Of a stretch of 64,000 bases of DNA, positions 18,351 through 27,568 are shown in pieces. The DNA comes from a bacterium (GTDB lineage: Bacteria; Campylobacterota; Campylobacteria; Campylobacterales; Sulfurimonadaceae): the NCBI GenBank assembly GCA_018825665.1, contig JAHJEG010000018.1, positions 1 to 64,000 of the forward strand, written 5' to 3'. Position 1 is the stretch's first letter. The number at the start of each line of letters is the position of its first letter. The notes under the pieces were generated by a model. That model searched no databases. It had not been told where the DNA came from and saw only the letters and a list, made by a program, of their open reading frames with translations. The position numbers and the translations under genes were made by a program.

Positions 18351-20926
18351 GAAGCAAAAACACCTTTTTTAGGACCACTTTTTCCACAGCATTGCTTATA
18401 TTTTTTACCACTTCCACATGGACAAGGATCATTTCTTGCTATTTTCTTTTCTATCACTTCTTCATTTTCTTTTGTATCCAAAAGATTAAGTTTCATCTGC
18501 GATTCTTTTAGTTTTTGTTCTTGTTCGAGTTGCTGCGTTATTCGCTTAGCTTCTTCTTCCGGTGATTCAAGTTTGAACTGTATTATCTGCAGAGTCTTGA
18601 TGGTATTGAATTTAATATCATTTGTAAGCTCGCCAAAGAGATTATAGCTTTCTTTTTTATACTCGACCAAGGGATCTTTTTGATTATAGGCACGAAGTCT
18701 TATCCCTGTTTTCATACTGTCCATTGCATAAAGGTGATCTCTCCAGGCACTGTCCAATTCTTTTAAATAAAATTCTTTTTCTATCTCTTGGCGGATATCC
18801 TCTTCCAAAACACTCATTTTGTCGTCATACGATTTTTTAACACTTTGCACGATTGTCTCTAGGAGTTCTTCATATTCAAGAGACGCGATTGTTTCTATAT
18901 TCAAATCAAAATTAATCTGTTCTTTTAATAATTCCGCAACTTTTTTAAGATTAAAATCTTCATGTGCTCCGCCATTAAAAATAGCAGAACTGCTTAAAAT
19001 ATTTTCAATATATTCCACTCTTATACTGTCAATTTTTGAAGAGATATCATAATCTTCGCTGAGCAGCTGGTTTCTAAACTTATAAACAATTTTTCTTTGT
19101 TCGTTTGCAACATCATCATATTCAACAATCTGTTTTCTGCCTTCATAATGCATGTTTTCAACTTTTTTCTGAGCCTTTTCAACCGCACGCGTAACCATTT
19201 TTGATTCTATGTATTCGCCATCTTCAACACCCAGTCTGTCCATAATGGACTTTATTTTATCTGAACCGAATATACGGAGTAGATTATCTTCAAGGCTTAG
19301 ATAAAACTGTGTAGTTCCTGCATCACCCTGACGCCCGGAGCGACCGCGAAGTTGATTGTCTATACGACGGTTTTCATGTCTTTCCGTTCCGATAATATAG
19401 AGCCCGCCCAGTGCTTTGACTTCATCACTGACCTTTATATCCACTCCACGACCCGCCATATTTGTAGCAATCGTAACAGCACCTTTTGCCCCGGCACTTT
19501 TGATAATCTCACCCTCTTGGGCATGGTTTTTTGCGTTTAAGACCGTATGTGCGATTTTTTCTTTTTTCAGTATTTCATGCAAGGTTTCAGATTTTTCTAT
19601 AGATGCCGTACCTATCAGCACCGGCTGTCCTGATTTGGATAAATTTTTAATCGTTTCAATAACGGCATTAAATTTTTCGCCCTCAGTTTTATAGATCAGG
19701 TCGTTTAAATCTTTTCTGGCAATTGGTATATTGGTCGGGATAGAGACAACATCCAGAGAATATATCTGTGCAAACTCCGTGGCTTCCGTTTCTGCCGTAC
19801 CCGTCATACCTGCCAATTTATCATACATTCTGAAATAGTTTTGAAATGTGATATCTGCTAAAGTTTGCGTTTCCTCTTTTATCTCCACGCCCTCTTTTGC
19901 TTCAAGTGCCTGATGAAGACCTTCTGAAAAGCGACGCCCTTCGCTCAGTCTTCCCGTAAACTCATCAACAATAACCACTTCCCCGTCATTGACAACATAG
20001 TCTACATCCTTAACAAAAAGATAGTTTGCTTTTAATGCCTGATCCAGGGCATGTGGAAGTGAGGAGTTTTCTGCACTGTAAAGATTTTCAACACCGAATA
20101 ATTCTTCTGCTTTGGTGATGCCCTCTTCCGTTATAAGCACCACCTTATCTTTTTCATCTACGGTAAAATGCTCATCTTTTGTTAGCTTCATCGCAATTTG
20201 GTTTGCGTCACTATAGTCCTGCATAGTTCTATTTGTAGGACCTGATATGATTAGCGGTGTTCTTGCCTCATCAATCAAAATAGAGTCTACTTCATCCACG
20301 ATTACAAAATTATGGCCATTTTGAGCCATATTTTTTGCAGAATAGCTCATATTGTCTCTTAAATAATCAAATCCGAACTCATTATTCGTACCATAGGTTA
20401 TATCAGCATTATACGCCGCTTTTTTGGCTTCTGTATCGTGCATATTTTCCAGGATTGTCCCCACGGAAAATCCTAAAAAGTTATATAATTTTCCCATCTC
20501 ATTCGCATCCCTGGATGCAAGATAGTCATTTACTGTTACCAAATGAACACCTTTTCCGGTCATTGCATTTAATATAATTGCCAAAGTTGCTACAAGTGTT
20601 TTACCCTCACCTGTTTTCATCTCCGCAATTCTGCCCTCGTGCAAGACCATTCCACCGATAAGCTGTACATCAAAATGTCTCATACCGAGTGCTCTTTTGG
20701 AAGCTTCTCTAGTTATAGCAAAAGAGTCCTCCAAAACATCATTTAGACTTTTTTCATCGGCTAAAACACTGTTCTTAAGTTCTAAAAATGAAGCCTTTAG
20801 CTCGTCATCATTTAAAGCTTCATATTTAGCCTCTAAGGCATTTATTTTTTCAACTCTTTTTAAATATTTTTTTAATTCGCGATCATTAGAAGTACCAAAA
20901 ATCTTACCCATTAATGCTTGTAGCAT
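18347..20926 (-). CDS. secA: Preprotein translocase ATPase SecA
   Basis: About 859 residues; the motor that drives proteins through SecYEG. Nucleotide site 1 is [13 protein letters not shown], the DEAD-like box is in [18 protein letters not shown], and the helicase motif [11 protein letters not shown] is intact. The tail [14 protein letters not shown] is the zinc-binding SEC-C motif that contacts SecB or lipids. The ATG at 20926 has AAGG 7 bp upstream; the frame could also start at a TTG two codons earlier. A perfect 12-bp inverted repeat lies 16 bp upstream of the start. Confidence 0.96.
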   Translation of the reverse strand: MLQALMGKIFGTSNDRELKKYLKRVEKINALEAKYEALNDDELKASFLELKNSVLADEKSLNDVLEDSFAITREASKRALGMRHFDVQLIGGMVLHEGRIAEMKTGEGKTLVATLAIILNAMTGKGVHLVTVNDYLASRDANEMGKLYNFLGFSVGTILENMHDTEAKKAAYNADITYGTNNEFGFDYLRDNMSYSAKNMAQNGHNFVIVDEVDSILIDEARTPLIISGPTNRTMQDYSDANQIAMKLTKDEHFTVDEKDKVVLITEEGITKAEELFGVENLYSAENSSLPHALDQALKANYLFVKDVDYVVNDGEVVIVDEFTGRLSEGRRFSEGLHQALEAKEGVEIKEETQTLADITFQNYFRMYDKLAGMTGTAETEATEFAQIYSLDVVSIPTNIPIARKDLNDLIYKTEGEKFNAVIETIKNLSKSGQPVLIGTASIEKSETLHEILKKEKIAHTVLNAKNHAQEGEIIKSAGAKGAVTIATNMAGRGVDIKVSDEVKALGGLYIIGTERHENRRIDNQLRGRSGRQGDAGTTQFYLSLEDNLLRIFGSDKIKSIMDRLGVEDGEYIESKMVTRAVEKAQKKVENMHYEGRKQIVEYDDVANEQRKIVYKFRNQLLSEDYDISSKIDSIRVEYIENILSSSAIFNGGAHEDFNLKKVAELLKEQINFDLNIETIASLEYEELLETIVQSVKKSYDDKMSVLEEDIRQEIEKEFYLKELDSAWRDHLYAMDSMKTGIRLRAYNQKDPLVEYKKESYNLFGELTNDIKFNTIKTLQIIQFKLESPEEEAKRITQQLEQEQKLKESQMKLNLLDTKENEEVIEKKIARNDPCPCGSGKKYKQCCGKSGPKKGVFAS
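20048..20058 (+). repeat. GGCATGTGGAA motif copy 1
   Basis: Exact 11-mer inside secA. The opposite (coding) strand reads it as L-P-H-A. Confidence 0.9.
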
Positions 20927-20942
20927 TCTCAACCTTATGTGC

Positions 20943-20972
20943 GATTACTATATAATATACTATATAGTAATC
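20943..20972. promoter_or_regulatory. Perfect inverted repeat upstream of secA
   Basis: GATTACTATATA, a 6-base spacer, then TATATAGTAATC: 12-bp perfect arms, starting 16 bp upstream of the secA ATG. It contains -10-like TATA elements on both strands. It could be a repressor operator over the secA promoter or a hairpin in the 5' leader; the sequence alone does not decide. Confidence 0.5.
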
Positions 20973-21077
20973 AAAGAAATATCCGTTATTCTAGCATACA
21001 ATAAATAATATTGCACATAAAAAATACCATTTTAGGAATTATGCAAAATATCATTTCTATATTAACAGTCTCTTTGA

Positions 21078-21083
21078 TATAAT
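21078..21083 (+). promoter_or_regulatory. -10 box of lolA
   Basis: TATAAT 18 bp before the lolA ATG, giving a short leader that contains AAGGA. Confidence 0.5.
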
Positions 21084-21101
21084 TTCGAAAAAAGGAACTG
21101 A

Positions 21102-21617
21102 ATGAAACTATTATTTATTTCAGTATTGTTTTTGAGCAGTTTATTCGCTTCTCTGGACTCAATTCACTCGTTTGAAGCTGATTTCACACAAAGCGTGACT
21201 GATGACAAAAATAAAACGCTCACCTATAATGGCCGTATATTGGCATCAAAACCACAAAATGCAATCTGGAGTTATACTCATCCTATTCAAAAAGATGTAT
21301 ACATACATGCCAATACGCTAACAATCATAGAACCTGAAATAGAACAGGTTATAATAAAAACCATAGAATCGAAACTTGACTTTTTCAAGATGATAAAAGA
21401 TGCTAAAAAAATAGATGAAAACTCTTATATTGCAATCTTTCAAGATTCAAAATATACGATAACGACAAAAGACAAACTGATACAATCTATTTCTTATAAA
21501 GATGAATTTGAGAATCAGGTAAAAATAGAATTTAAAGAGCAAAAACAAAATCAAGGAATAAATAAAAAGTTATTTACACCCAATATACCCATAGATTTTG
21601 ACATAATAAGAGAGTAG
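21102..21617 (+). CDS. lolA: Outer-membrane lipoprotein carrier protein LolA
   Basis: A 171-residue periplasmic chaperone that ferries lipoproteins from LolCDE to the outer membrane. It has a signal peptide (MKLLFISVLFLSSLFASLDS) and the start of the mature LolA fold, FEADFTQSVTDDKNKTLTYN followed by GRILASKPQNAIWSYTHP, where F, Q and W positions match the family's lipid pocket. AAGGA precedes the ATG. It is divergent from secA and ends 1 bp from the convergent EAL gene. Confidence 0.88.
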   Translation: MKLLFISVLFLSSLFASLDSIHSFEADFTQSVTDDKNKTLTYNGRILASKPQNAIWSYTHPIQKDVYIHANTLTIIEPEIEQVIIKTIESKLDFFKMIKDAKKIDENSYIAIFQDSKYTITTKDKLIQSISYKDEFENQVKIEFKEQKQNQGINKKLFTPNIPIDFDIIRE

Positions 21618-21618
21618 T

Positions 21619-23364
21619 TTAACTTAGTCCAGGGGATGGCTTGCCAAGCAGGTGCCCTTGAATATAGTCTATACCCAGTTCCCCAACAAGCTCATAGACC
21701 TTTTGGCTTTCAACATGTTCTGCTATAGTCTTAATCCCGCTTTTTTTGGAAAAATCAATGATGTTTTGAACGATAATCTTATATATGACATTTGTATTCA
21801 TCTCTTTTATAATACTTCCGTCTATTTTTATAAATTCGGGTTTTAGCTCATATATTCGGTTATACACAAAAGTGTCAGATCCAAAATTATCAATAATGAT
21901 GTGAATACCCATCTCTCTTAATTCAGATATCTGTTTATCTATATGTTCTGACTTCATAAGAACGACATCTTCTGTAATCTCTAAATGGACTCTATCCGTT
22001 GCTATATTGTACTTCAGGCACTTGTATTTTAAAAACTTTAGCAAATAATTTTCACGAAGATCATACATGCTTATATTTAAAGAAAAACTGTAATCATTCT
22101 TTGCAAAAAGTTTAAATGTTTTGTCTATTACAATTTTTGTAAGATATGTTATGAGACCGAGATGCTTGGCACTTTTTATAAATTTGTTGGCATCAACCAG
22201 ATTTCCTTTTCCATCCATCAACCTGCACAGGACTTCATAATGTTTTATGCTTTGATCATTCTTGCTTATGATTGGCTGGTAAGATGTAAAGATCTTATCT
22301 TCTTCAAAAGCTTTTTTAAGAGTTTCTACCCAGTACAAATTTTCTTTTTGCTCTTTCATATATTCAGACACGGGAGAATAAACGGTGATTTGGTTTCCGC
22401 CGAAAAATCTTGATTCTTTTGATGCTGACTTGGCATTGACAAAAAGTGTTTTCCCCTCTCCCGTATCTATCCCTATCGAAAACACGACAAAGTGCTTATA
22501 GCCTTCAAATTCAACTGCAGCTTCTTTAAAAAAAGACTGTATCTGTTGCGCAAGAATCATATCCTGCTGTTTTGAAGGTTCATGAATCAGTATCACAAAT
22601 TCATCGGCAGTAATGTGGAACAGCTTCGCGTTACTCGGAAGATACTTGCTTAATCTGTTGGCGCACTCTTTTAACAGTTTATTTGCTTTTCCCATCCCAT
22701 AAATGCTGTTTATAAAATCAAAGTTATCTATATTGATGTATAAAAGTGATTTCTTAGCTCCGTCCAAGGCCTTTTGGAGGAGATGCTTACTGGGTAGTTT
22801 TGTCAATTCATAGGTGTCTTTATTGGCATCTATATTGTTTTGCATAGATTTTATCTGCTCACTCAGTTTCTTTTCATTGAGCATAAAGCGCCCTATTCTT
22901 TTTCTCTCATATAAAAGTTCCTCATTCATTTTTTTCAGTTTATCCTCTGAATAGGATCTGTCATAGAGTAATTTTGACACTGTTTTCAAGATTGCATCCA
23001 GCAACAATGAAACTTTTAAAGGTTTATCTACAATTGCACCGATAGAGAGTTTGTAAATATCAAGTATCTGTTCGTTTGTCAATTTCTTGGCGGTTACAAT
23101 AATATTTTGAAAGCTGTTAACCGCTTTTAGATTTTTTATTAACTGGGTTACATCCATTATAGAAGAGGAAGAATCAACAATGATCAAATCATATTTATTT
23201 ATTTTTGCATAGGCCAAGCCCATTGTAGCATCCTCGGCATCATCCACTTTGAAAAAAACTTTCTTCAATGCTTCGGTCACTTTGATCAACAGCTCTCTGT
23301 CTTCATCTATATATAACAATGATAATGTACTTGAATACGGAATAAGTTCTTTTAGCTCAGCCAT
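21619..23364 (-). CDS. Response regulator with degenerate GGDEF and EAL domains
   Basis: A 581-residue c-di-GMP protein: receiver domain (about 14-125) with phospho-acceptor D64 in LIIVDSSSS, T91 and K114; a degenerate GGDEF domain whose signature is TADEF, so no synthase activity is expected; then an EAL domain. EAL residues seen are E in EVLCRL, N in SLNISMYDL, E in LEITED, K in FIKIDGS, E in IAEHVES and Q in YIQGHL. The DDFG loop is DNFGS, so one catalytic aspartate is asparagine. Weak phosphodiesterase or a binding-only role is possible. The ATG at 23364 has GGGGA 5 bp upstream; a TTG at 23376 is less likely. No histidine kinase is adjacent. Confidence 0.88.
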   Translation of the reverse strand: MAELKELIPYSSTLSLLYIDEDRELLIKVTEALKKVFFKVDDAEDATMGLAYAKINKYDLIIVDSSSSIMDVTQLIKNLKAVNSFQNIIVTAKKLTNEQILDIYKLSIGAIVDKPLKVSLLLDAILKTVSKLLYDRSYSEDKLKKMNEELLYERKRIGRFMLNEKKLSEQIKSMQNNIDANKDTYELTKLPSKHLLQKALDGAKKSLLYINIDNFDFINSIYGMGKANKLLKECANRLSKYLPSNAKLFHITADEFVILIHEPSKQQDMILAQQIQSFFKEAAVEFEGYKHFVVFSIGIDTGEGKTLFVNAKSASKESRFFGGNQITVYSPVSEYMKEQKENLYWVETLKKAFEEDKIFTSYQPIISKNDQSIKHYEVLCRLMDGKGNLVDANKFIKSAKHLGLITYLTKIVIDKTFKLFAKNDYSFSLNISMYDLRENYLLKFLKYKCLKYNIATDRVHLEITEDVVLMKSEHIDKQISELREMGIHIIIDNFGSDTFVYNRIYELKPEFIKIDGSIIKEMNTNVIYKIIVQNIIDFSKKSGIKTIAEHVESQKVYELVGELGIDYIQGHLLGKPSPGLS

Positions 23365-23472
23365 GATCTTCCCCAAAATAGTAAATTACTGAATTATAAT
23401 GTAACAATATTATCACTTTATTATTAATAAACAATTCAATACGCCACAACCTGATATTTTATTTTCTTCCTG

Positions 23473-23478
23473 TATAAT
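23473..23478 (+). promoter_or_regulatory. -10 box of the DUF234 gene
   Basis: TATAAT directly preceded by TG. A start about 7 bp downstream would give a ~20-base leader containing AGGG (23495-23498), in line with translation starting near 23506. Confidence 0.5.
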
Positions 23479-23505
23479 TACGCATATCAACATTAGGGTT
23501 CTATC

Positions 23506-24423
23506 ATAACTTCAAAACATCCGACATTATTAGAGCAGTTTAGATCATTTTGCTTTGAAAATAATATTAAAAATCCTCAAGAAGCGGTCACGCACTTCAC
23601 AGTTTTTGGCGGGCTTGGTCTAAAAATAGACACTACCGTCCCCCTTTTAGATTCAATTGAAGATGTTATTTTGAATAACTATAAATATCTTCATAAAAAA
23701 ATAACAAAAATCACTATGGGCGAGAGCATATATCATTCTGTCCTTACGGGCATAGCTATGGGTGATGGCAGAAGCAATACCGCCTTTAAAAGAGCCAATG
23801 TGTCTCAAGAAGTAGGCAACAGTGCACTTGATTATCTGTGTGAGAATGGCATGATAAAAAGAAATTTTTCCAAAAAAATCTCAAATTCATGGATGGATCA
23901 TGAAGCAAGCAGTGCCAAACTCAGTTTTAATACCCCTTTTATCCGTTTTTGGTTTGCTTTTGTCTCTCCAATCTTTAAAGGCATACAAGAGGAAAACTAT
24001 GAGGAATTTCATCAAAGATTTACAAACCGTTTTGATGAGTTTCTCAATTTGACTTTTGAACAACTCTCAAAAGAACTACTGCAAAAAAGTTTTACACAAG
24101 ATGTCATAGTGGATATCGGAAGCTACTGGAATGGGGAAACAGATATAGATATATTTGCCAAAACCGCTTCAGGTAAAACCATTGCGGGGATATGCAAATA
24201 CACAAATACGAAAACCAAAAAAAATGAACTCACCAAACTAAAAGAGACATGTTCAAAAGCAGGCTTAAAAGCAGATATATTTGTCATCTTTTCAAAAACA
24301 GGCTTTTCCAATGAACTTAAGTCATTAAAAGGGGAAGATCTTCGTTTATTCACTCTCAAAAATTTTAATAAACTTATGGAGAATACAAGCAGGAACGATA
24401 TTGTAAAAGGATTCGTTGATTAG
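23506..24423 (+). CDS. DUF234-domain protein, apparent AUA start
   Basis: About 306 residues. The first usual start codon is a TTG at 23671, but the frame stays open 165 bases further up and reads like protein (ITSKHPTLLEQFRSFCFEN, then HFTVFGGLGLKID). No ATG, GTG or TTG lies in that stretch. An AGGG site at 23495-23498 is 7 bases before ATA at 23506, which I take as the start. The body has a winged-helix part (about 70-120) and a C-terminal region with D-I-G, E-T-D-I-D-I-F and G-I-C-K-Y-T, resembling the PD-(D/E)xK-like DUF234 domain of archaeal-type ATPases, but with I where the last acidic residue should be. The P-loop domain usual in such ATPases is absent. Function unknown. Confidence 0.7.
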   Translation: MTSKHPTLLEQFRSFCFENNIKNPQEAVTHFTVFGGLGLKIDTTVPLLDSIEDVILNNYKYLHKKITKITMGESIYHSVLTGIAMGDGRSNTAFKRANVSQEVGNSALDYLCENGMIKRNFSKKISNSWMDHEASSAKLSFNTPFIRFWFAFVSPIFKGIQEENYEEFHQRFTNRFDEFLNLTFEQLSKELLQKSFTQDVIVDIGSYWNGETDIDIFAKTASGKTIAGICKYTNTKTKKNELTKLKETCSKAGLKADIFVIFSKTGFSNELKSLKGEDLRLFTLKNFNKLMENTSRNDIVKGFVD

Positions 24424-24442
24424 TGTAAATTAAAAAGTTTTT

Positions 24443-24469
24443 GCAAAACCGAACAAAGTTCGGTTTTGC
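24443..24469. terminator. Hairpin between convergent DUF234 and acnB genes
   Basis: GCAAAACCGAAC, a 3-base loop, GTTCGGTTTTGC: a perfect 12-bp stem. The minus-strand side is followed by AAAAACTTTTTAA. Probably a shared terminator. Confidence 0.75.
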
Positions 24470-24478
24470 GCTATAGAT

Positions 24479-27028
24479 TTAGTCTAGTTTGTAATCTCTG
24501 ATAAGATTAAAGTTCAGATATTTATAGATCTCAGCTTCTTTACCAACTATTTTTTTAGTTTTTTCTATATATTCGGCTGCTGTTGGAAGACGACCAAGCA
24601 TTGAACATACCGCAGCTAATTCTGCAGAACCAAGATACACTTGGGCACCCTTGCCTAAACGGTTGTCAAAGTTACGCGTTGAAGTTGAGAATACTACTGC
24701 ATTATCAGCAACACGTGCCTGGTTACCCATACATAAAGAACATCCAGGAATCTCAGTACGAGCACCTGCTGCACCAAATACCGAATAGTATCCGTCTTCA
24801 GTAAGTTGTTTTTCATCCATTTTTGTCGGAGGACAAACCCATAGACGTGTAGGAACAGTACCTTCACCTCTTAAAACCTCACCAAGTGCACGGTAGTGAC
24901 CGATGTTCGTCATACATGAACCAACAAATACTTCATCTATTTTATGAGGACGGTTTGATGCTAAGACTTCAGTCAATGTAGCAACATCATCCGGATCATT
25001 AGGACAAGCTAAGATTGGCTCTTTTATTTCATTAAGATCGATATTGATAACGGCTGCATACTCGGCATCGGCATCCGGCTTCATTAAAGTAGGATTAGCC
25101 AACCAGTCTTTCATCTTGTCGATTCTTCTTTGAAGTGTACGTTTATCCTCATAACCGGCTTCAATCATAGACTCTAAAAGAGTTACGTTTGATTTTAGGT
25201 ACTCGATAACCGGTGCATCATCCAAAAGAACCGTACACGCAGCAGCTGAACGCTCGGCAGATGCATCTGAAAGCTCAAACGCCTGCTCCGCTTTTAAGTT
25301 TGGCAGACCTTCGATTTCCATAATGCGGCCTGCAAATATATTCTTCTTGCCTTTTTTCTCAACTGTAAGAAGACCCTCTTTAATCGCTTGGTGAGGAATA
25401 GCATTTACAAGGTCACGAAGAGTGATACCCGGTTGAAGTTCACCTGAGAAACGCACAAGTACTGACTCCGGCATAGTAAGAGGCATAGCACCTGTTACAC
25501 CGGCAAAAGCAACGATACCGGAACCACCAGGAAAAGAGATACCTATTGGGAAACGTGTGTGAGAATCCGCACCGGTACCTACAGTATCAGGAAGAACCAT
25601 TCTGTTTAACCATGAGTGGATAACACCGTCACCCGGGCGAAGTGCAACACCAGAACGGTTAGAGATAAAGTCAGGAAGCGTATGATGCATAACAACATCC
25701 GAAGGCTTAGGATATGCTGCAGTATGACAGAATGACTGCATTACCAAATCAGCTGAGAAACCTAAGGCCGCAAGCTCTTTAATCTCATCTCTTGTCATCG
25801 GTCCTGTTGTATCCTGAGAACCTACAGTTGACGTTTCAGGCTCTACATACATACCAGGTTTAACACCGGCCATTCCACATGCCTTACCAACCATTTTTTG
25901 CGCAAGAGTAAAACCTTTGCCATTATCAGCAGGCTGCTCTGCAGTTAAGAAAATATCCGTTGCTCCCATACCTAAAACACCACGAGCTTTAGAAGTTAAA
26001 CCGCGACCGATAATCAGTGGAATACGACCGCCTGCTCTTACTTCGTCTGTTATAGTGTTAGGGTTAAGTTTAAAAGTAGCTATACACTCACCGTTTTTGT
26101 GAGCCTCGCCCTTGTATGGATAAATAGTTACAACGTCACCTGTTTCCATTTGAGTTACATCCAACTCTAATGGTAAAGCACCTGAATCTTCACATGTTGC
26201 AAAGAAAATCGGAGCGATGATACTACCAAGAACCACACCGCCTGTGCGTTTGTTTGGAACACCAGGAATATCTTCACCCATATGCCACTGAACAGAGTTA
26301 ACACCTGATTTACGAGATGAACCCGTACCCACAACATCACCAACATAAGCAATCGGGTTGCCTAATTCTTTTAGCTTGCTGATCGTATTGATTGGATCAT
26401 CCATTTTAGCAACGAGCATAGAGTTCGCATGAAGAGGAATGTCCGAACGTGTAAATGCTTCTGATGCAGGAGAAAGGTCGTCTGTATTTGTTTCACCAGG
26501 AACTTTGAATACAGTAACGGTAATCTCATCAGCTAAAGCAGGCTTAGAAGTAAACCACTCAGCATTTGCCCAAGAAGTCATAACTTCAGTTGCAGCAGCA
26601 TTTCCAGCCTTGTGTAACTCTTCAACATCATTAAATGCATCATATACAAGTAAAGTATGTTTAAGAGCTTCTTTAGCAGCTTCAACAACAGCGCTTTTTG
26701 TAGAAGTTAATGCGTCTATTATAGGTTTTACATTGTAACCGCCAAGCATCATACCCATTATAGTAACAGCATGCTCAGGAGAAATCGCATCTACAGTAAT
26801 GTTTTCAGATGCAACATCATTTAAAAAAGCAGCTTTTACATACGCAGCGTCATCAACACCAGGTGATACACGATTTGTAATCAGGTCGATATTTTGAGCC
26901 ATATCACCTTCGCCAGCTTTAATCATTTCAACCAATGCAGCAGTCTGCTCCGCTGTAAGTGGTAATGGTGGTACACCAAGTGTTTCTCTTTCAGCTATAT
27001 GTGCTTTGTATTCTTCAATAAATGCCAT
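24479..27028 (-). CDS. acnB: Aconitate hydratase B
   Basis: About 849 residues; interconverts citrate and isocitrate with a [4Fe-4S] cluster. The AcnB order (HEAT-like N-terminus, swivel, catalytic domains) is seen: [19 protein letters not shown] in the swivel, then [26 protein letters not shown], and cluster cysteines in [10 protein letters not shown] and GCSLCMGNQ. The ATG at 27028 ([15 protein letters not shown]) has AGGA 8 bp upstream; a TTG at 27043 opens the longer frame. It stands alone, away from the other TCA genes. AcnB can bind mRNA when the cluster is lost, known from other bacteria. Confidence 0.96.
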   Translation of the reverse strand: MAFIEEYKAHIAERETLGVPPLPLTAEQTAALVEMIKAGEGDMAQNIDLITNRVSPGVDDAAYVKAAFLNDVASENITVDAISPEHAVTIMGMMLGGYNVKPIIDALTSTKSAVVEAAKEALKHTLLVYDAFNDVEELHKAGNAAATEVMTSWANAEWFTSKPALADEITVTVFKVPGETNTDDLSPASEAFTRSDIPLHANSMLVAKMDDPINTISKLKELGNPIAYVGDVVGTGSSRKSGVNSVQWHMGEDIPGVPNKRTGGVVLGSIIAPIFFATCEDSGALPLELDVTQMETGDVVTIYPYKGEAHKNGECIATFKLNPNTITDEVRAGGRIPLIIGRGLTSKARGVLGMGATDIFLTAEQPADNGKGFTLAQKMVGKACGMAGVKPGMYVEPETSTVGSQDTTGPMTRDEIKELAALGFSADLVMQSFCHTAAYPKPSDVVMHHTLPDFISNRSGVALRPGDGVIHSWLNRMVLPDTVGTGADSHTRFPIGISFPGGSGIVAFAGVTGAMPLTMPESVLVRFSGELQPGITLRDLVNAIPHQAIKEGLLTVEKKGKKNIFAGRIMEIEGLPNLKAEQAFELSDASAERSAAACTVLLDDAPVIEYLKSNVTLLESMIEAGYEDKRTLQRRIDKMKDWLANPTLMKPDADAEYAAVINIDLNEIKEPILACPNDPDDVATLTEVLASNRPHKIDEVFVGSCMTNIGHYRALGEVLRGEGTVPTRLWVCPPTKMDEKQLTEDGYYSVFGAAGARTEIPGCSLCMGNQARVADNAVVFSTSTRNFDNRLGKGAQVYLGSAELAAVCSMLGRLPTAAEYIEKTKKIVGKEAEIYKYLNFNLIRDYKLD
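25873..25883 (-). repeat. GGCATGTGGAA motif copy 2
   Basis: Exact 11-mer inside acnB, on the coding strand, read as K-A-C-G-M. E. coli AcnB also has A-C-G here. Confidence 0.9.
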
Positions 27029-27149
27029 AGTTATTCCTGTCAATAAATTTGCATTATTGTATCCTAATAAATACTCTCCAATTTCAACATGTTACAAATA
27101 TAAACACTATTATTCTATTTTTTCCATCTAGTGTTAAGTTATGTAACAC

Positions 27150-27557
27150 TTAGAGCCCCCGAGCCTTTAACTGACTATCTATAAGCTCTCTATCCGCACC
27201 CCTGTAGTTTCGTTTTAGCCATAAAAGATAGACATCGGGTATTTCACTGTACTGCATCCCCTTGTATTTACCAAAGTCTATTTTTTTATCACTCTTAGAT
27301 GCAGAGAGTGTTTCCCGGCATGTGGATTCCAGGCATGTGGAATCAATATTTGCATATTTCAGCAGGGAGATAAAATCATTAAACTCTAGTCTTTTTTGAA
27401 TTGTAAAAGTGTAAGAGGAAAAATCAAATACGCCTCTTCTTGCAGTTACAAAATCTTGAATCTCTTTAATTTGCTCTACAGAAAGTTTCTCTAAATTCTC
27501 AACTTGAACGCTAAAAGAGTTAAGACGCTTTGTAAAAGTAAATACAGGTTTATTCAT
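27150..27557 (-). CDS. DUF3820-family protein
   Basis: A 135-residue protein. The C-terminal ~45 residues (IDFGKYKGMQYSEIPDVYLL to IDSQLKARGL) match the DUF3820 / exonuclease-X-C-terminal-like motif, in which FGKYKG and a W-x-x-R-N segment are conserved; some members are called quorum-regulated virulence factors, but the activity is unclear. The N-terminal ~85 residues are unrecognised. The linker contains S-T-C-L-E-S-T-C-R-E, which comes from two copies of the GGCATGTGGAA-type motif in tandem. It follows ftsK by 11 bp on the same strand and is probably co-transcribed. Confidence 0.75.
   Translation of the reverse strand: MNKPVFTFTKRLNSFSVQVENLEKLSVEQIKEIQDFVTARRGVFDFSSYTFTIQKRLEFNDFISLLKYANIDSTCLESTCRETLSASKSDKKIDFGKYKGMQYSEIPDVYLLWLKRNYRGADRELIDSQLKARGL
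27317..27342 (+). repeat. Tandem pair of GGCATGTGGAA motifs (copy 3 exact plus a variant)
   Basis: GGCATGTGGAT at 27317-27327 and exact GGCATGTGGAA at 27332-27342, 15 bp apart in the same orientation, inside the linker of the DUF3820 gene. Both are read as S-T-C on the coding strand. Confidence 0.9.
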
Positions 27558-27568
27558 AAAAGAATCTT

